From: an uncultured Bacteroidota bacterium | Lineage (GTDB): Bacteria; Bacteroidota; Bacteroidia; UKL13-3 | Direction of reading: 5' to 3' | Length of the DNA stretch: 42,065 nucleotides | Assembly: GCA_903834625.1 (NCBI GenBank) | Contig: CAILJQ010000119.1 | Span: 1-42,065, forward strand | In this document: one piece after another, positions 1 through 8,313 of the stretch | Numbering within the stretch: the stretch's first letter is position 1 | Layout of the letters: each line of letters starts with the position of its first letter | Program-made: the position numbers and the translations under genes | The notes under the pieces: model-generated | What the model saw: the letters and a program-made list of their open reading frames with translations, nothing else | Database searches by the model: none | What the model was told of the DNA's origin: nothing

Positions 1-338
1 ACATAAACTTTTTAGCCATTATACCAGGAAAGGAATATAGCAGTGAACAAGTTATTAGGTTCAGAAATAAATACCAACTTAAGTCCTTAAAGTTTTTGTT
101 CGACCCGAAATATCAATTATGCGAGGCACTGGGCGCTACCATTACCCCTGAGGTTTTTGTTGTAACTAGAAACGGGCAAGGAGTTTATAGTGGCAGAATA
201 GACAATTGGGCCTATGAGTTAAGTAAAAAAAGAAAGGTAATAACTGAACACGATTTGTTGAATGTTTTGCAAAATATTCAACAAAATAAGCCATTAAAAC
301 CTTATCAAACCAAAGCCGTAGGATGTTATATCAGATAA
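1..338 (+). CDS. Redoxin (thioredoxin-fold) protein, C-terminal part, cut by window edge
   Basis: The reading frame is open from base 3 to the stop at 338, so this is the C-terminal ~111 residues of a longer protein whose start and any CxxC active site lie outside the window. The visible part has the thioredoxin-fold cis-Pro signature TPEVFVV followed by a strand and GRID, a pattern typical of AhpC/TSA-type redoxin proteins of Bacteroidota and Planctomycetota. The TTG at 96 is internal and is not a start. The last 16 bases overlap the next gene, so the two are probably translationally coupled. Known of the family: such redoxins are often found beside, or fused to, the cytochrome c/copper monooxygenase protein that follows. 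Inference: it supplies or relays reducing equivalents in the periplasm. Confidence 0.75.
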   Translation, partial: INFLAIIPGKEYSSEQVIRFRNKYQLKSLKFLFDPKYQLCEALGATITPEVFVVTRNGQGVYSGRIDNWAYELSKKRKVITEHDLLNVLQNIQQNKPLKPYQTKAVGCYIR

Positions 339-1690
339 GTAAATTTGCTCTAGTTTTCTGTTTGATTTGGGGTTGCGGAAATTCACCTAAAAACACATAC
401 CCAAAGGAGGGCGATCCGGTGTTATTTGCAGAACACATTGCCCCTATCATTCATCAAACCTGTGTAAGTTGTCATCACCCTGACGGTCCTGCGCCATTTA
501 CCTTGGTAAGCTTTCAAGACATTGCTCCCAAAGGCAAATTAATTGCACATGTAACAGCCAATCGAATTATGCCACCTTGGCCAGCCGACCCAACATACAG
601 CCATTTTGCCAATGAAACCTATTTGAATGATTCCCAAATACAGCTTATACAAAGATGGGTTGAAGGAGGTTGTTTACCAGGGGACACAGCTTCTTTGGTT
701 CAGACCGAAACCTTAAGAAAACAATGGGACCTAGGCAAGCCAGATGTAATAGTAAAGCTTCCCAAACCAATTATTGTACCTGGCAACAACAGTGATTTGT
801 TTATGGTGGTAAAGATACCTTTTGAATTACCTAAAGACACCTTTGTAAAAGCCATTGAATTTGTGCCAGGCAAAAAAAGATTGGTACACCACATGAATGC
901 ACATATCATTCAATTCAACCCAGCTAAGAAAAAAGATTTAAAGGGTGGGGCAATGTATGTTAACCAAGACCAAAGTAAGAGTCAGACCATACATAAGGAA
1001 TTGGGCTTATTAAACGACGATGGCACCTATGCACCCATGACGCCAAGTGTTTGCAATTACCTGCCAGGAGCACAGTTTAGGTTTTACCCCAAAGAGATTG
1101 GAGGTTATAAAATGGGAACCAAAAATGCTTTTTATTTAAACGATCTACATTACGGTCCAAGTGCCATAGAAGAACAAGACTCCTCTTATTTTAAGATTTA
1201 TTATGCAGCCAAAGCCCCTAAGCGACCCGTTTCTGAATTTCAAATAGGAACTTTAGGGTTAGTGCCCGTAACACCTCAGTTAATGGTTAAACCCGGAGAG
1301 GTAAAAACTTTTAATATACGCTTTCCAGTGCCTCAAGATATTTCTATTTTAACCTTGGTGCCACACATGCATTTAATTGGAAAGAAATATTTGGCTTATG
1401 CCATAAAGCCCAGTGGCGATACCATTAGGTTGATACGTATAAACAATTGGGATTTTAGGTGGCAGTATTTTTACCAACCGCCAACTTTGCTAAAAATTCC
1501 TAGAGGCTCGGTAATTTATGTAGAAGGGGTTTATGACAATACGGCCGAAAACCCAAATAATCCGTTTTATCCGCCACGTGAAATAGGCGAAAGAGAGGGT
1601 AGTATGCGCACTACCGATGAAATGTTTCAGCTCATCATTACCTATTTGCCATATCAAAAAGGCGATGAGTTGATTAAAAATGGGGAATGA
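323..1690 (+). CDS. Lipoprotein with cytochrome c domain fused to PHM-like type II copper monooxygenase
   Basis: A 455-residue protein with a short hydrophobic leader ending in a lipobox-like LIWGC (Cys18), so probably a periplasm-facing lipoprotein. A single haem c site CVSCH lies at 47-51, with MPPW at 83-86 as a likely axial-Met region. The C-terminal two thirds resembles copper type II ascorbate-dependent monooxygenases (peptidylglycine hydroxylase/dopamine hydroxylase fold). The copper ligands expected from that family are visible: HHM at 189-191, LHYG with His276, HMH at 348-350 and the Met ligand in DEM (434). Both copper sites therefore look intact. The gene overlaps the redoxin gene by 16 bp. 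Inference: a periplasmic oxygenase fed electrons through its own haem. The substrate is unknown. The start is the ATG at 323, which gives the lipoprotein leader. Confidence 0.8.
   Translation: MLYQISKFALVFCLIWGCGNSPKNTYPKEGDPVLFAEHIAPIIHQTCVSCHHPDGPAPFTLVSFQDIAPKGKLIAHVTANRIMPPWPADPTYSHFANETYLNDSQIQLIQRWVEGGCLPGDTASLVQTETLRKQWDLGKPDVIVKLPKPIIVPGNNSDLFMVVKIPFELPKDTFVKAIEFVPGKKRLVHHMNAHIIQFNPAKKKDLKGGAMYVNQDQSKSQTIHKELGLLNDDGTYAPMTPSVCNYLPGAQFRFYPKEIGGYKMGTKNAFYLNDLHYGPSAIEEQDSSYFKIYYAAKAPKRPVSEFQIGTLGLVPVTPQLMVKPGEVKTFNIRFPVPQDISILTLVPHMHLIGKKYLAYAIKPSGDTIRLIRINNWDFRWQYFYQPPTLLKIPRGSVIYVEGVYDNTAENPNNPFYPPREIGEREGSMRTTDEMFQLIITYLPYQKGDELIKNGE
697..710 (+). repeat. Dispersed 14-bp motif, exact copy
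   Basis: GGTTCAGACCGAAA, inside the cytochrome/monooxygenase gene, read there as part of LVQTET. Confidence 0.75.
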
Positions 1691-1727
1691 CCCAAATGAT
1701 TCTTATTTGGATAGAATCATTTGGGTC
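1689..1727. terminator. Long perfect hairpin between convergent genes
   Basis: A perfect 15-bp inverted repeat (1689-1703 with 1713-1727, 9-nt loop) begins at the stop codon of the monooxygenase gene and faces the end of the bacilliredoxin gene. There is no T-tract on either side, so it is not a textbook intrinsic terminator. It could act as a transcript-end stabiliser or a bidirectional terminator. A 13/14 copy of the dispersed motif overlaps its right arm at 1723-1736. Confidence 0.55.
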
Positions 1728-1736
1728 GAACCGAAA
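1723..1736 (+). repeat. Dispersed 14-bp motif, one mismatch
   Basis: GGGTCGAACCGAAA, intergenic, overlapping the right arm of the convergent hairpin. Confidence 0.6.
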
Positions 1737-1742
1737 ACTCAA

Positions 1743-2162
1743 TTAACAATATTCTTCAAATGCAGCCTTTAAATTGGATGAAATCATTTCTGCACTGCGG
1801 CCTTCAATCATGTGGCGCTCGATGAAATGAACCAAGTTACCATCTTTAAATAAAGCAATAGATGGAGAAGATGGCGGATATGGCAAGGTGAACTCACGTG
1901 CTTTTGCTACAGCTTCTGTTTCTTGTCCGGCAAATACGGTTAACAATTCAGAAGGTTTTTTGCTAGCTGAAGTAACTGCATCAATCACACCAGGACGGCA
2001 GGTACCAGCGGCACATCCGCACACACTGTTGAACACCAATAGTTGGGTTCCTTGTTTGTTATTCATGGCAGTTTCAACCTCTGGGGCATTCATCAATGAT
2101 TTGAATCCTACAGTTTCTAATTGTTGTCTCATTGGAGCAACAAGCATTTCTGGATATGGCAT
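1743..2162 (-). CDS. BrxA/BrxB family bacilliredoxin
   Basis: A 139-residue protein matching the YphP/YqiW (DUF1094) bacilliredoxin family along its full length. The active-site motif CGC is at 48-50 within NSVCGCAAGTCRPGV, with a further Cys at 55. In Firmicutes these proteins remove bacillithiol from mixed disulfides, and Bacteroidota homologues are common. The role here is inferred to be thiol-disulfide exchange with a low-molecular-weight thiol in the cytoplasm. There is no signal peptide. It is a single gene, convergent with the monooxygenase gene and divergent from the adenosylhomocysteinase gene. The start MPYPEMLV is typical of the family. Biosynthesis genes for bacillithiol are not in this window, so the thiol used is unknown. 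Confidence 0.9.
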   Translation of the reverse strand: MPYPEMLVAPMRQQLETVGFKSLMNAPEVETAMNNKQGTQLLVFNSVCGCAAGTCRPGVIDAVTSASKKPSELLTVFAGQETEAVAKAREFTLPYPPSSPSIALFKDGNLVHFIERHMIEGRSAEMISSNLKAAFEEYC

Positions 2163-2323
2163 AATTTTATGTTTTAATTTATTTGGGTGAACAAAATTGC
2201 TAAATATTTAGGGTAATTGGCAACAACTAATCCAAATCTTACAAATCTGTATAATTGTCAGGTAACAAGATAAGTGCAATAAAGTTTACGCTAATTTTAT
2301 TTTTATTATCAATTACATAGACC

Positions 2324-2331
2324 TACATTTG
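2324..2331 (+). promoter_or_regulatory. -7 box TACATTTG upstream of ahcY
   Basis: TACATTTG fits the Bacteroidota -7 consensus TAnnTTTG and lies 27 nt before the ATG at 2359. No good -33 TTTG is visible at the usual distance; the region there is T-rich. I see no SAH riboswitch-like structure in the leader. Confidence 0.5.
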
Positions 2332-2358
2332 CAGACTTAAATTTTTATAAACAACTAT

Positions 2359-3672
2359 ATGTCAGACGCAAAAACTGCCCTTCCTTACAAAGTGAAGGAC
2401 ATTACCCTAGCTGAATGGGGACGCAAAGAAATTCGCTTAGCAGAAGCCGAAATGCCAGGATTGATGACTATCCGTAAAGAATACGGTGCTGAACAACCTT
2501 TAAAAGGTGCTCGTATTGCAGGATGTCTACACATGACAATCCAAACTGCAGTATTGATTGAAACGTTAAAACACTTAGGTGCTGAAGTAACCTGGAGTTC
2601 TTGCAATATTTTCTCTACTCAAGATCATGCTGCTGCTGCTATTGCCGCTGCTGGTATTCCAGTATACGCTTGGAAAGGCCAAAACGAAGAAGAATTTGAC
2701 TGGTGTATTGAGCAAACTTTACATGCCTTTGAAGGTGGCAAGCCATTAAATATGATTTTGGATGACGGTGGAGATTTAACCAATATGGTTTTTGATCGTT
2801 ACCCTGAATTATGTAAAGACATTAAAGGTTTATCTGAAGAAACTACTACTGGTGTTCATCGCTTATATGAGCGTATGAAAAAAGGTACTTTAGTTATGCC
2901 AGCTATCAATGTAAACGATTCAGTTACCAAATCTAAATTTGATAACAAATACGGATGTAAAGAATCATTGGTAGATGCTATTCGTAGAGCTACAGATATT
3001 ATGATGGCAGGTAAAGTTGCCGTTGTTGCTGGTTACGGTGATGTAGGTAAAGGTTCTGCTGAATCATTACGTGGTGCAGGTGCACGTGTATTGGTTACAG
3101 AAATTGATCCAATTTGTGCATTACAAGCTGCCATGGACGGATTTGAAGTAGTAACTATGGAAGAAGCTTGTTCACGTGCCAATATTTTTGTTACTGCAAC
3201 TGGTAACTTAAAAATTATTGGTGAGCGCCATTTTAAAGCAATGCGTGATAAGTCTATCGTATGTAATATCGGCCACTTTGATAATGAAATTGATATGGCT
3301 TGGTTAAACAAAAACTACGGTTCAACTAAAAACACCTTAAAGCCTCAAGTTGATATCTACGATGTAGATGGAAACGAAATAATTATTTTGGCTGAAGGTC
3401 GTTTGGTTAACTTAGGTTGTGCAATGGGTCACCCAAGTTTTGTAATGAGTAATTCATTCTCGAACCAAACTTTGGCACAAATTGAATTGTGGAACCACAG
3501 TGCTAACTACGAAAACAAAGTATACGTTTTACCTAAACACTTAGATGAAAAAGTAGCTAAATTACACTTAGAGCACATTGGTGCGAAACTAACTGTATTA
3601 GACAATGAGCAGGCTGATTACATTGGCGTGAAGGTTGAAGGACCATTCAAAGCAGAAATGTACAGATACTAA
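2359..3672 (+). CDS. ahcY: S-adenosylhomocysteine hydrolase (adenosylhomocysteinase)
   Basis: A 437-residue cytoplasmic enzyme that reversibly splits S-adenosylhomocysteine into adenosine and homocysteine using tightly bound NAD, removing the inhibitory by-product of SAM-dependent methylation. The NAD-binding motif GYGDVGKG is at 225-232. The substrate-region signature [13 protein letters not shown] (about 184-196, containing the catalytic Lys/Asp pair) and the C-terminal end at Tyr with KAEMYRY are as in the family. Length is normal and the sequence is complete. It is transcribed alone from a TAnnTTTG-type promoter and ends in a strong bidirectional terminator. Codon use is smoother than in neighbouring surface-protein genes, consistent with high expression. 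Confidence 0.97.
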   Translation: MSDAKTALPYKVKDITLAEWGRKEIRLAEAEMPGLMTIRKEYGAEQPLKGARIAGCLHMTIQTAVLIETLKHLGAEVTWSSCNIFSTQDHAAAAIAAAGIPVYAWKGQNEEEFDWCIEQTLHAFEGGKPLNMILDDGGDLTNMVFDRYPELCKDIKGLSEETTTGVHRLYERMKKGTLVMPAINVNDSVTKSKFDNKYGCKESLVDAIRRATDIMMAGKVAVVAGYGDVGKGSAESLRGAGARVLVTEIDPICALQAAMDGFEVVTMEEACSRANIFVTATGNLKIIGERHFKAMRDKSIVCNIGHFDNEIDMAWLNKNYGSTKNTLKPQVDIYDVDGNEIIILAEGRLVNLGCAMGHPSFVMSNSFSNQTLAQIELWNHSANYENKVYVLPKHLDEKVAKLHLEHIGAKLTVLDNEQADYIGVKVEGPFKAEMYRY

Positions 3673-3690
3673 TTAGTAACCTGTTGATAC

Positions 3691-3727
3691 AAAAAAAGCG
3701 ACTGTTATAAACAGTCGCTTTTTTTTT
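3691..3727. terminator. Bidirectional intrinsic terminator
   Basis: A7, then the 9-bp stem GCGACTGTT/AACAGTCGC with a 3-nt loop, then T9. It sits between ahcY and the convergent thioredoxin-like gene and serves both strands. Confidence 0.92.
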
Positions 3728-3782
3728 GCTTTTGCCCTTCTTAAAATTATCAGGATAATAGTTTTTTTGTTACCCTCAGAAT

Positions 3783-4241
3783 TTAATTGGCATCTGCAAT
3801 AACCTTGTCTAAAATGCCTAAAAATGTGGTGGCATCATGGTATCCTGGGTCAATAAATAGAGATTTCTTTTTGGGATGAATAAAATACGTTGTAGGAAAA
3901 CCTGTATTTTCTCCTCTGGTTAACTGACCATAAAAATCGCGGGCAGAAAAGGTTTGTCCGTCTATATCGTATGTTTTTTCTCTTTGTTCAGGATTAAATT
4001 TTATGACGATAAAGTGCTTGTTGAGTTTTTTAATCACCTCTGGATTTGCATAGGTATCACGATCCATTTTTTTGCACCATCCACACCAATCTGTATAGGC
4101 GTCTACCAATATAATTTTACCCTCTTTTACAGCTATTGGATAACCTTCATTCCATTGGTACCACTTTAATTCTGCCTCTTGAGGGGATTTAAAGGAGGTG
4201 AGTAAAACAAAAGAAAACAAAAGAAGAATACTATTTTTCAT
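3783..4241 (-). CDS. Secreted thioredoxin-like protein (thioredoxin_7/DUF255 type)
   Basis: A 152-residue protein with an N-terminal signal peptide (roughly residues 1-18, hydrophobic ILLLFSFVLLTSF) and a thioredoxin fold. The redox site is WCGWC (Cys53, Cys56) followed by KKMD, and the cis-Pro is in GFPTTYF. The CGWC spacing and the TYANPEV segment place it with the DsbD-gamma/DUF255-like periplasmic thioredoxins common in Bacteroidota. It likely reduces or exchanges disulfides in the cell envelope. It is the last gene of a minus-strand run (gap of 42 nt from the hydrolase). The partner protein is not evident here. Confidence 0.85.
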   Translation of the reverse strand: MKNSILLLFSFVLLTSFKSPQEAELKWYQWNEGYPIAVKEGKIILVDAYTDWCGWCKKMDRDTYANPEVIKKLNKHFIVIKFNPEQREKTYDIDGQTFSARDFYGQLTRGENTGFPTTYFIHPKKKSLFIDPGYHDATTFLGILDKVIADAN

Positions 4242-4283
4242 GTGAAATTGAATTTGAATGTTTGAAACAATAACCAGACCAAT

Positions 4284-4976
4284 TTACTTGTTTTCAAAAA
4301 ATTTCTGCAAAACGGGAAGTAACATTTTTGTATCTATTTTTTCGAACGGATGGGCAGTACCTGGCAAAACCCATAATTGAGCCTGAGGCAACAGTTGAAA
4401 AACATTCAAAGTTTCCTTCACACTAGAGGTTGTATCTCTGTCGCCAATACCCAGAAGAATGGGATGTTTAATACTCTTTAATTCTTCTTCACTCATAACT
4501 ACCGTTTCAGATAGTTTTTTCATCATATCACTGGTGCTTTTGAGCAAGTTTTTCCAAATATTCATTCCATGTAACACCATAAGGTTATTGGCAAAGGCCG
4601 GCACTTTTTCAAACATTTTATCTGGGTCTAACATGCCAGTTTCTTTGGCTGTAGTAATTGGGTCCCAATTGAATTTTACGTTGAGGGTAAGTATTTTATT
4701 TACCCTTTCAGGATGTAAAAAAGCAAAGTACAAAGCAGCGTATCCTCCCATACTGAATCCGCACAAATTTATTTTGTCTATTTTTTGGGTGTCTAAATAT
4801 TGCAAAATATTAGCTGCAAAGGTGGGGAAAGTTAGTCCTTGAGGCGGTATAAGCTCGCCCCCATGGCCGGCCAAGTTAATGGCATGACATGAAAATTGAT
4901 CGCCCAACATTTGCATAATTGGGGTAAACTGTTGCTTTGACCCAAGGGCTCCATGCAGAAACAAAATCTTTTCCAT
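4284..4976 (-). CDS. Alpha/beta-fold hydrolase
   Basis: A 230-residue cytoplasmic alpha/beta hydrolase. The oxyanion-side LHGALGS motif is at 7-13, the nucleophile elbow GFSMGG has Ser75, the acid is Asp179 or Asp181 in GIGDRD, and the catalytic His209 is in GTAHPFE. The lid segment (about 105-160) is helical and Met-rich. It is similar in layout to BioH/MenH-type and carboxylesterase-like enzymes, but nothing fixes the substrate. It is 23 nt downstream of the lipoprotein gene and 42 nt upstream of the thioredoxin-like gene, so it is probably part of one operon. Confidence 0.85.
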   Translation of the reverse strand: MEKILFLHGALGSKQQFTPIMQMLGDQFSCHAINLAGHGGELIPPQGLTFPTFAANILQYLDTQKIDKINLCGFSMGGYAALYFAFLHPERVNKILTLNVKFNWDPITTAKETGMLDPDKMFEKVPAFANNLMVLHGMNIWKNLLKSTSDMMKKLSETVVMSEEELKSIKHPILLGIGDRDTTSSVKETLNVFQLLPQAQLWVLPGTAHPFEKIDTKMLLPVLQKFFENK

Positions 4977-4999
4977 GGTTCTAAGTTAAGCTATTGTGT

Positions 5000-5611
5000 T
5001 TACTCCTCAAAATACCCCCAATAGGTTAGAATAGCTACTTCTTTCCATTGGTTGCCCTCCTGACGTTTAAACAAACGAGTGGCCCCATTGCTTTTATCAC
5101 CAGAAACCTCCATGTAATTTATACTTGCAACCGCCCATAATTTATCTGAAGAGAAGAATGGAGGTGATACATAATAATAATCGCTAATTTGGTAATCTTG
5201 TTTCAAACAATCCCACATAGCTTCTTTTCCAATTTTGCGGCAACCACGCAGTCTGTTTTGGTCGACCCAAAGCACCTTTGAGTCAATCATACCCTTCTCA
5301 AAACTTCTGTATTCCATTAGCTTTATACTATCTTCAATATTGCCAAATACTTTTGCATTGATGCCTTTATTCGACAGATATTTACGCAATTCAACTGCAT
5401 CTCGCTTGTTCATCAGTTTATTGCGCAACTGGTCGTTTAAATGCACCTCTCTTTTTTCTTGTTTTATCCACCAATTAAAAAAAGCATGAGCTTCACGCGA
5501 GGCGGCAGGATGCACTTTTGCAGCGCCTAGATCCATTTTAGATGTTTTTTGCTTAGGTTCATCACAAGCCCCAAAAAGGAATAGGATCAAACCGAAAAGG
5601 AATATTCTCAT
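5000..5611 (-). CDS. Uncharacterised lipoprotein
   Basis: A 203-residue protein with a signal sequence MRIFLFGLILFLFGAC and lipobox LFGAC (Cys16), followed by an acidic/polar DEPKQ, so a lipoprotein. The mature part is mixed alpha/beta with a Trp-rich C-terminal end (WKEVAILTYWGYF), a pattern seen in small Bacteroidota lipoproteins of NTF2-like or immune-like folds, but I do not recognise a family. The start overlaps the stop of the upstream DUF1572 gene by 4 bp. A 13/14 copy of the dispersed motif overlaps its signal-peptide codons (5584-5597). Confidence 0.75.
   Translation of the reverse strand: MRIFLFGLILFLFGACDEPKQKTSKMDLGAAKVHPAASREAHAFFNWWIKQEKREVHLNDQLRNKLMNKRDAVELRKYLSNKGINAKVFGNIEDSIKLMEYRSFEKGMIDSKVLWVDQNRLRGCRKIGKEAMWDCLKQDYQISDYYYVSPPFFSSDKLWAVASINYMEVSGDKSNGATRLFKRQEGNQWKEVAILTYWGYFEE
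5584..5597 (+). repeat. Dispersed 14-bp motif, one mismatch
   Basis: GGATCAAACCGAAA, antisense to the signal-peptide codons of the lipoprotein. Confidence 0.6.
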
Positions 5612-6138
5612 AAATGGTTGAGGGATTTATTGAACTCTTGTGATTTGTTTTTAGGTATACTTAAACTTTGCCATTCATTGGATTTACATGCCTTTGCCAA
5701 AAATACAATTTGACCAACATGGTAACTGTAGTGGGCAATTTGGCGATTGATGGCCTCCAACACTGAATGGGCTTCGCCCCTTATGGTAACAATTTCTCCC
5801 ATTTGCGCATCTGTCAATCCATTTAATGTTTGATGTAAAACATTCCAACCCGCATCATACAATTGGATAATATCTTTAGCCGTAAGGGTATCTTCTTCAA
5901 ACTCTTGGTCTCTATTGCGCCAAAGTTTTTCACCATCAGTAGTTAAAAAATCGGTCCAACGGCTGCGCATATTGCCGTGCAAATGTTTCACAATTAAATA
6001 CACAGAATTACTTTCGGGCTCAGGTTTCCAATGGAATTGAGCATCTTCCAATTGACTCATGGCATCGTTTCCTAATTTTTGGTATTGGACAAAAATTCTC
6101 CTGGCAGCATCTAAGAAACTTGTTCCTGTTTTTGACAT
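5608..6138 (-). CDS. DUF1572/DinB-family protein
   Basis: A 176-residue four-helix DinB/YfiT-like protein of the DUF1572 group. The family has a three-His metal site. Candidates here are His52 or His54 (KHLHGN) with His136 and His140 (AHYSYHVGQ). DinB-fold proteins include thiol-dependent transferases using bacillithiol or mycothiol, but many have no known activity. It is the first gene of the minus-strand operon, with a 4-bp ATGA overlap into the lipoprotein gene. The presence of a bacilliredoxin 3.4 kb away is suggestive of low-molecular-weight thiol chemistry but is not proof of a link. Confidence 0.85.
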   Translation of the reverse strand: MSKTGTSFLDAARRIFVQYQKLGNDAMSQLEDAQFHWKPEPESNSVYLIVKHLHGNMRSRWTDFLTTDGEKLWRNRDQEFEEDTLTAKDIIQLYDAGWNVLHQTLNGLTDAQMGEIVTIRGEAHSVLEAINRQIAHYSYHVGQIVFLAKACKSNEWQSLSIPKNKSQEFNKSLNHL

Positions 6139-6211
6139 ACTTGGCTAAATTTTCTCAAGTTTACAATTATTCTGAGAAAGGGAAAAATTTAGATGCCAAT
6201 CACAAAATCCC

Positions 6212-6219
6212 TATTTTCG
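6212..6219 (+). promoter_or_regulatory. -7-like box TATTTTCG upstream of the E1 gene
   Basis: TATTTTCG differs from TAnnTTTG by one base and lies 16 nt before the ATG at 6236. The same octamer precedes the genes at 12285 and 37284, which supports it as a real -7 variant in this genome. No clear -33 is seen. Confidence 0.45.
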
Positions 6220-6235
6220 TAGCTCAATTTGCCTT

Positions 6236-8257
6236 ATGTTAATATACAACCGAAAAAACTTCAGCAATGAATTGCTGATTTCCCTATATGAAGCCTTGAT
6301 TAAGCCAAGAATGATTGAAGAAAAAATGTTGATTCTTCTTCGTCAAGGAAAAGTAAGTAAATGGTTCAGTGGTATTGGACAGGAAGCCATTAGTGTTGGG
6401 CTTGTAAAAGCCTTAGAGAAGGATGAGTATATTCTACCCTTGCACAGAAATTTGGGTGTATTCACAGGAAGGGATATTCCTTTTGCCAAATTATTCTCTC
6501 AATGGCAAGGTAAAATGAATGGTTTTTCAAAAGGAAGAGAGCGTTCTTTTCATTTTGGAACAAACGAATACCATATTGTTGGAATGATTTCTCATTTAGG
6601 TGCCATGTTAGGAGTAGCAGATGGCATTGCCTTGGCTAACCTATTGCGTGATGAGAAAAAAGTAACGGTTGTTTTTAGTGGAGATGGGGGAGCAAGTGAA
6701 GGTGACTTTCATGAGGCATTAAATACTGCAGCTGTATGGAGTTTGCCTGTTATTTTCTTGATAGAAAACAATGGCTACGGTTTATCTACACCATCTAACG
6801 AACAATTCAAATTCAAAAGCTTTACCGATAAAGGTATTGGTTATGGCATGGAGGCCTATCAAATAGATGGTAATAACATTTTAGAAACTTATGAGACCAT
6901 TAAGAACTTAAGTGAATCTATTAGAAGTAAACCCCGCCCTGTTATTTTAGAATGTATGACATTCCGCATGCGTGGACATGAAGAAGCCTCAGGTACCAAA
7001 TATGTTCCTCAAGAATTGTTTGAAATGTGGGGTAAAAAAGACCCTGTAAGTAATTTTGAAAACTACCTTATACAAGAGGGAATTTTGAGTGATGAGCACC
7101 GTAACGTAATCAAAGCTAAATTCAAAAAAGAAATTGATGAAGGTGTAGAGGAAGTATTAAATGAGGCTGATATCATACCTGATACACGTTTAGAGTTGGC
7201 AGATATATATATGGAAAGCAATGTGCCTGCCCCATTGGCACTATACAAGGGCCTTCAACATGTTACCCATAAACCTACTACTGAAAATAAAACGCGCAAA
7301 CGTTATGTAGATGCCATTAGCGATGGTTTGCGTCAAGCAATGGAGAAACATGACAACCTAGTATTGATGGGACAAGATATCGCAGATTATGGTGGTGTTT
7401 TTAAAATCACCCAAGGTTTTGTAGAGCAGTTCGGAAAAGGTCGCGTAAGAAATACCCCATTATGTGAAAGTGCCATTATTGGTGCAGGTTACGGCCTAGC
7501 TATTAAAGGCATGAAAGCCATGGTTGAAATGCAGTTTGCAGATTTTGTGAGTGTAGGTTTTAACCAAATTGTCAATAATTTAGCCAAAAGTCATTACCGT
7601 TGGGGACAAAACGCCGATGTGGTAGTTCGTATGCCAACTGGCGCAGGAGTAGGCGCAGGACCGTTTCACTCACAAAGCAATGAAGCTTGGTTTTTTCATG
7701 TGCCTGGTTTAAAGATTGTGTATCCTTCAACGCCATCTGATGCTAAAGGTTTGTTAACCGCGGCCATCAATGATCCAAATCCGGTATTATTTTTTGAACA
7801 CAAAGTATTGTATAGGTCAACTGAATTGGAAGAGGAAGTGTATGATGATTATTATATGCTTGATTTAACCAAAGCACGCACGGTAAGAAATGGTGATGAA
7901 ATAAGTATTATTACTTACGGGGCAGGCGTTCATTGGGCAAGTGCTTATGTTAAAGAGGCAGGCTTAGATGCAGACATTATTGACTTGCGCTGCTTGTTGC
8001 CTTGGGACAAAGAAACCGTTGAAAACAGTGTAAGAAAAACTGGCAAAGTTATCATTTTACATGAAGACACGTTAACAGGTGGTATTGGTTCAGAGATAGC
8101 AGCACATATTTCTGAGCATTGTTTCACCTTTCTTGATGCACCAGTTAAACGTGTAGGAAGTTTGGATACGCCTGTTCCTTTTAACATGGATTTGGAGCAA
8201 AACTTTTTACCCAAAGAACGCTTTAAAGAAGCGATAATGGAATTAATGAACTATTAA
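6236..8257 (+). CDS. Fused alpha/beta E1 subunit of a 2-oxoacid dehydrogenase complex
   Basis: A 673-residue thiamine-diphosphate enzyme carrying both E1 subunits in one chain. The alpha part (about 10-320) holds the ThDP/Mg motif from GDGG at 149 to ENN at 177-179. The beta part (about 348-670) starts at RKRYVDAISDGL and contains the GQDIADYGG, GAGVGAGPFHS and C-terminal DLRCLLPWD segments. The fused form is common in Bacteroidota and is usually annotated as branched-chain 2-oxoacid (2-oxoisovalerate) or general 2-oxoacid dehydrogenase E1. The exact substrate cannot be told from the sequence by eye. It catalyses oxidative decarboxylation and transfers the acyl group to lipoyl-E2, which is not in this window. 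It is a single transcription unit ending in a hairpin shared with the convergent OmpA-type gene. Confidence 0.93.
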   Translation: MLIYNRKNFSNELLISLYEALIKPRMIEEKMLILLRQGKVSKWFSGIGQEAISVGLVKALEKDEYILPLHRNLGVFTGRDIPFAKLFSQWQGKMNGFSKGRERSFHFGTNEYHIVGMISHLGAMLGVADGIALANLLRDEKKVTVVFSGDGGASEGDFHEALNTAAVWSLPVIFLIENNGYGLSTPSNEQFKFKSFTDKGIGYGMEAYQIDGNNILETYETIKNLSESIRSKPRPVILECMTFRMRGHEEASGTKYVPQELFEMWGKKDPVSNFENYLIQEGILSDEHRNVIKAKFKKEIDEGVEEVLNEADIIPDTRLELADIYMESNVPAPLALYKGLQHVTHKPTTENKTRKRYVDAISDGLRQAMEKHDNLVLMGQDIADYGGVFKITQGFVEQFGKGRVRNTPLCESAIIGAGYGLAIKGMKAMVEMQFADFVSVGFNQIVNNLAKSHYRWGQNADVVVRMPTGAGVGAGPFHSQSNEAWFFHVPGLKIVYPSTPSDAKGLLTAAINDPNPVLFFEHKVLYRSTELEEEVYDDYYMLDLTKARTVRNGDEISIITYGAGVHWASAYVKEAGLDADIIDLRCLLPWDKETVENSVRKTGKVIILHEDTLTGGIGSEIAAHISEHCFTFLDAPVKRVGSLDTPVPFNMDLEQNFLPKERFKEAIMELMNY

Positions 8258-8267
8258 TAACAAGAAA

Positions 8268-8298
8268 GGAAACCAATTACAAACAGTAATTGGTTTCC
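8268..8298. terminator. Hairpin between convergent genes
   Basis: A perfect 13-bp stem (8268-8280 with 8286-8298) and 5-nt loop, lying between the stops of the E1 gene and the OmpA-type gene. A T-run is weak on both sides, so it may need Rho or serve mainly as a 3' end protector. Confidence 0.65.
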
Positions 8299-8313
8299 CA
8301 ATGTTTTATAGTA

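Noticed and set aside
2163-2358. SAH riboswitch upstream of ahcY
   Set aside because: The leader is AT-rich and shows no conserved GC-rich pseudoknot elements.
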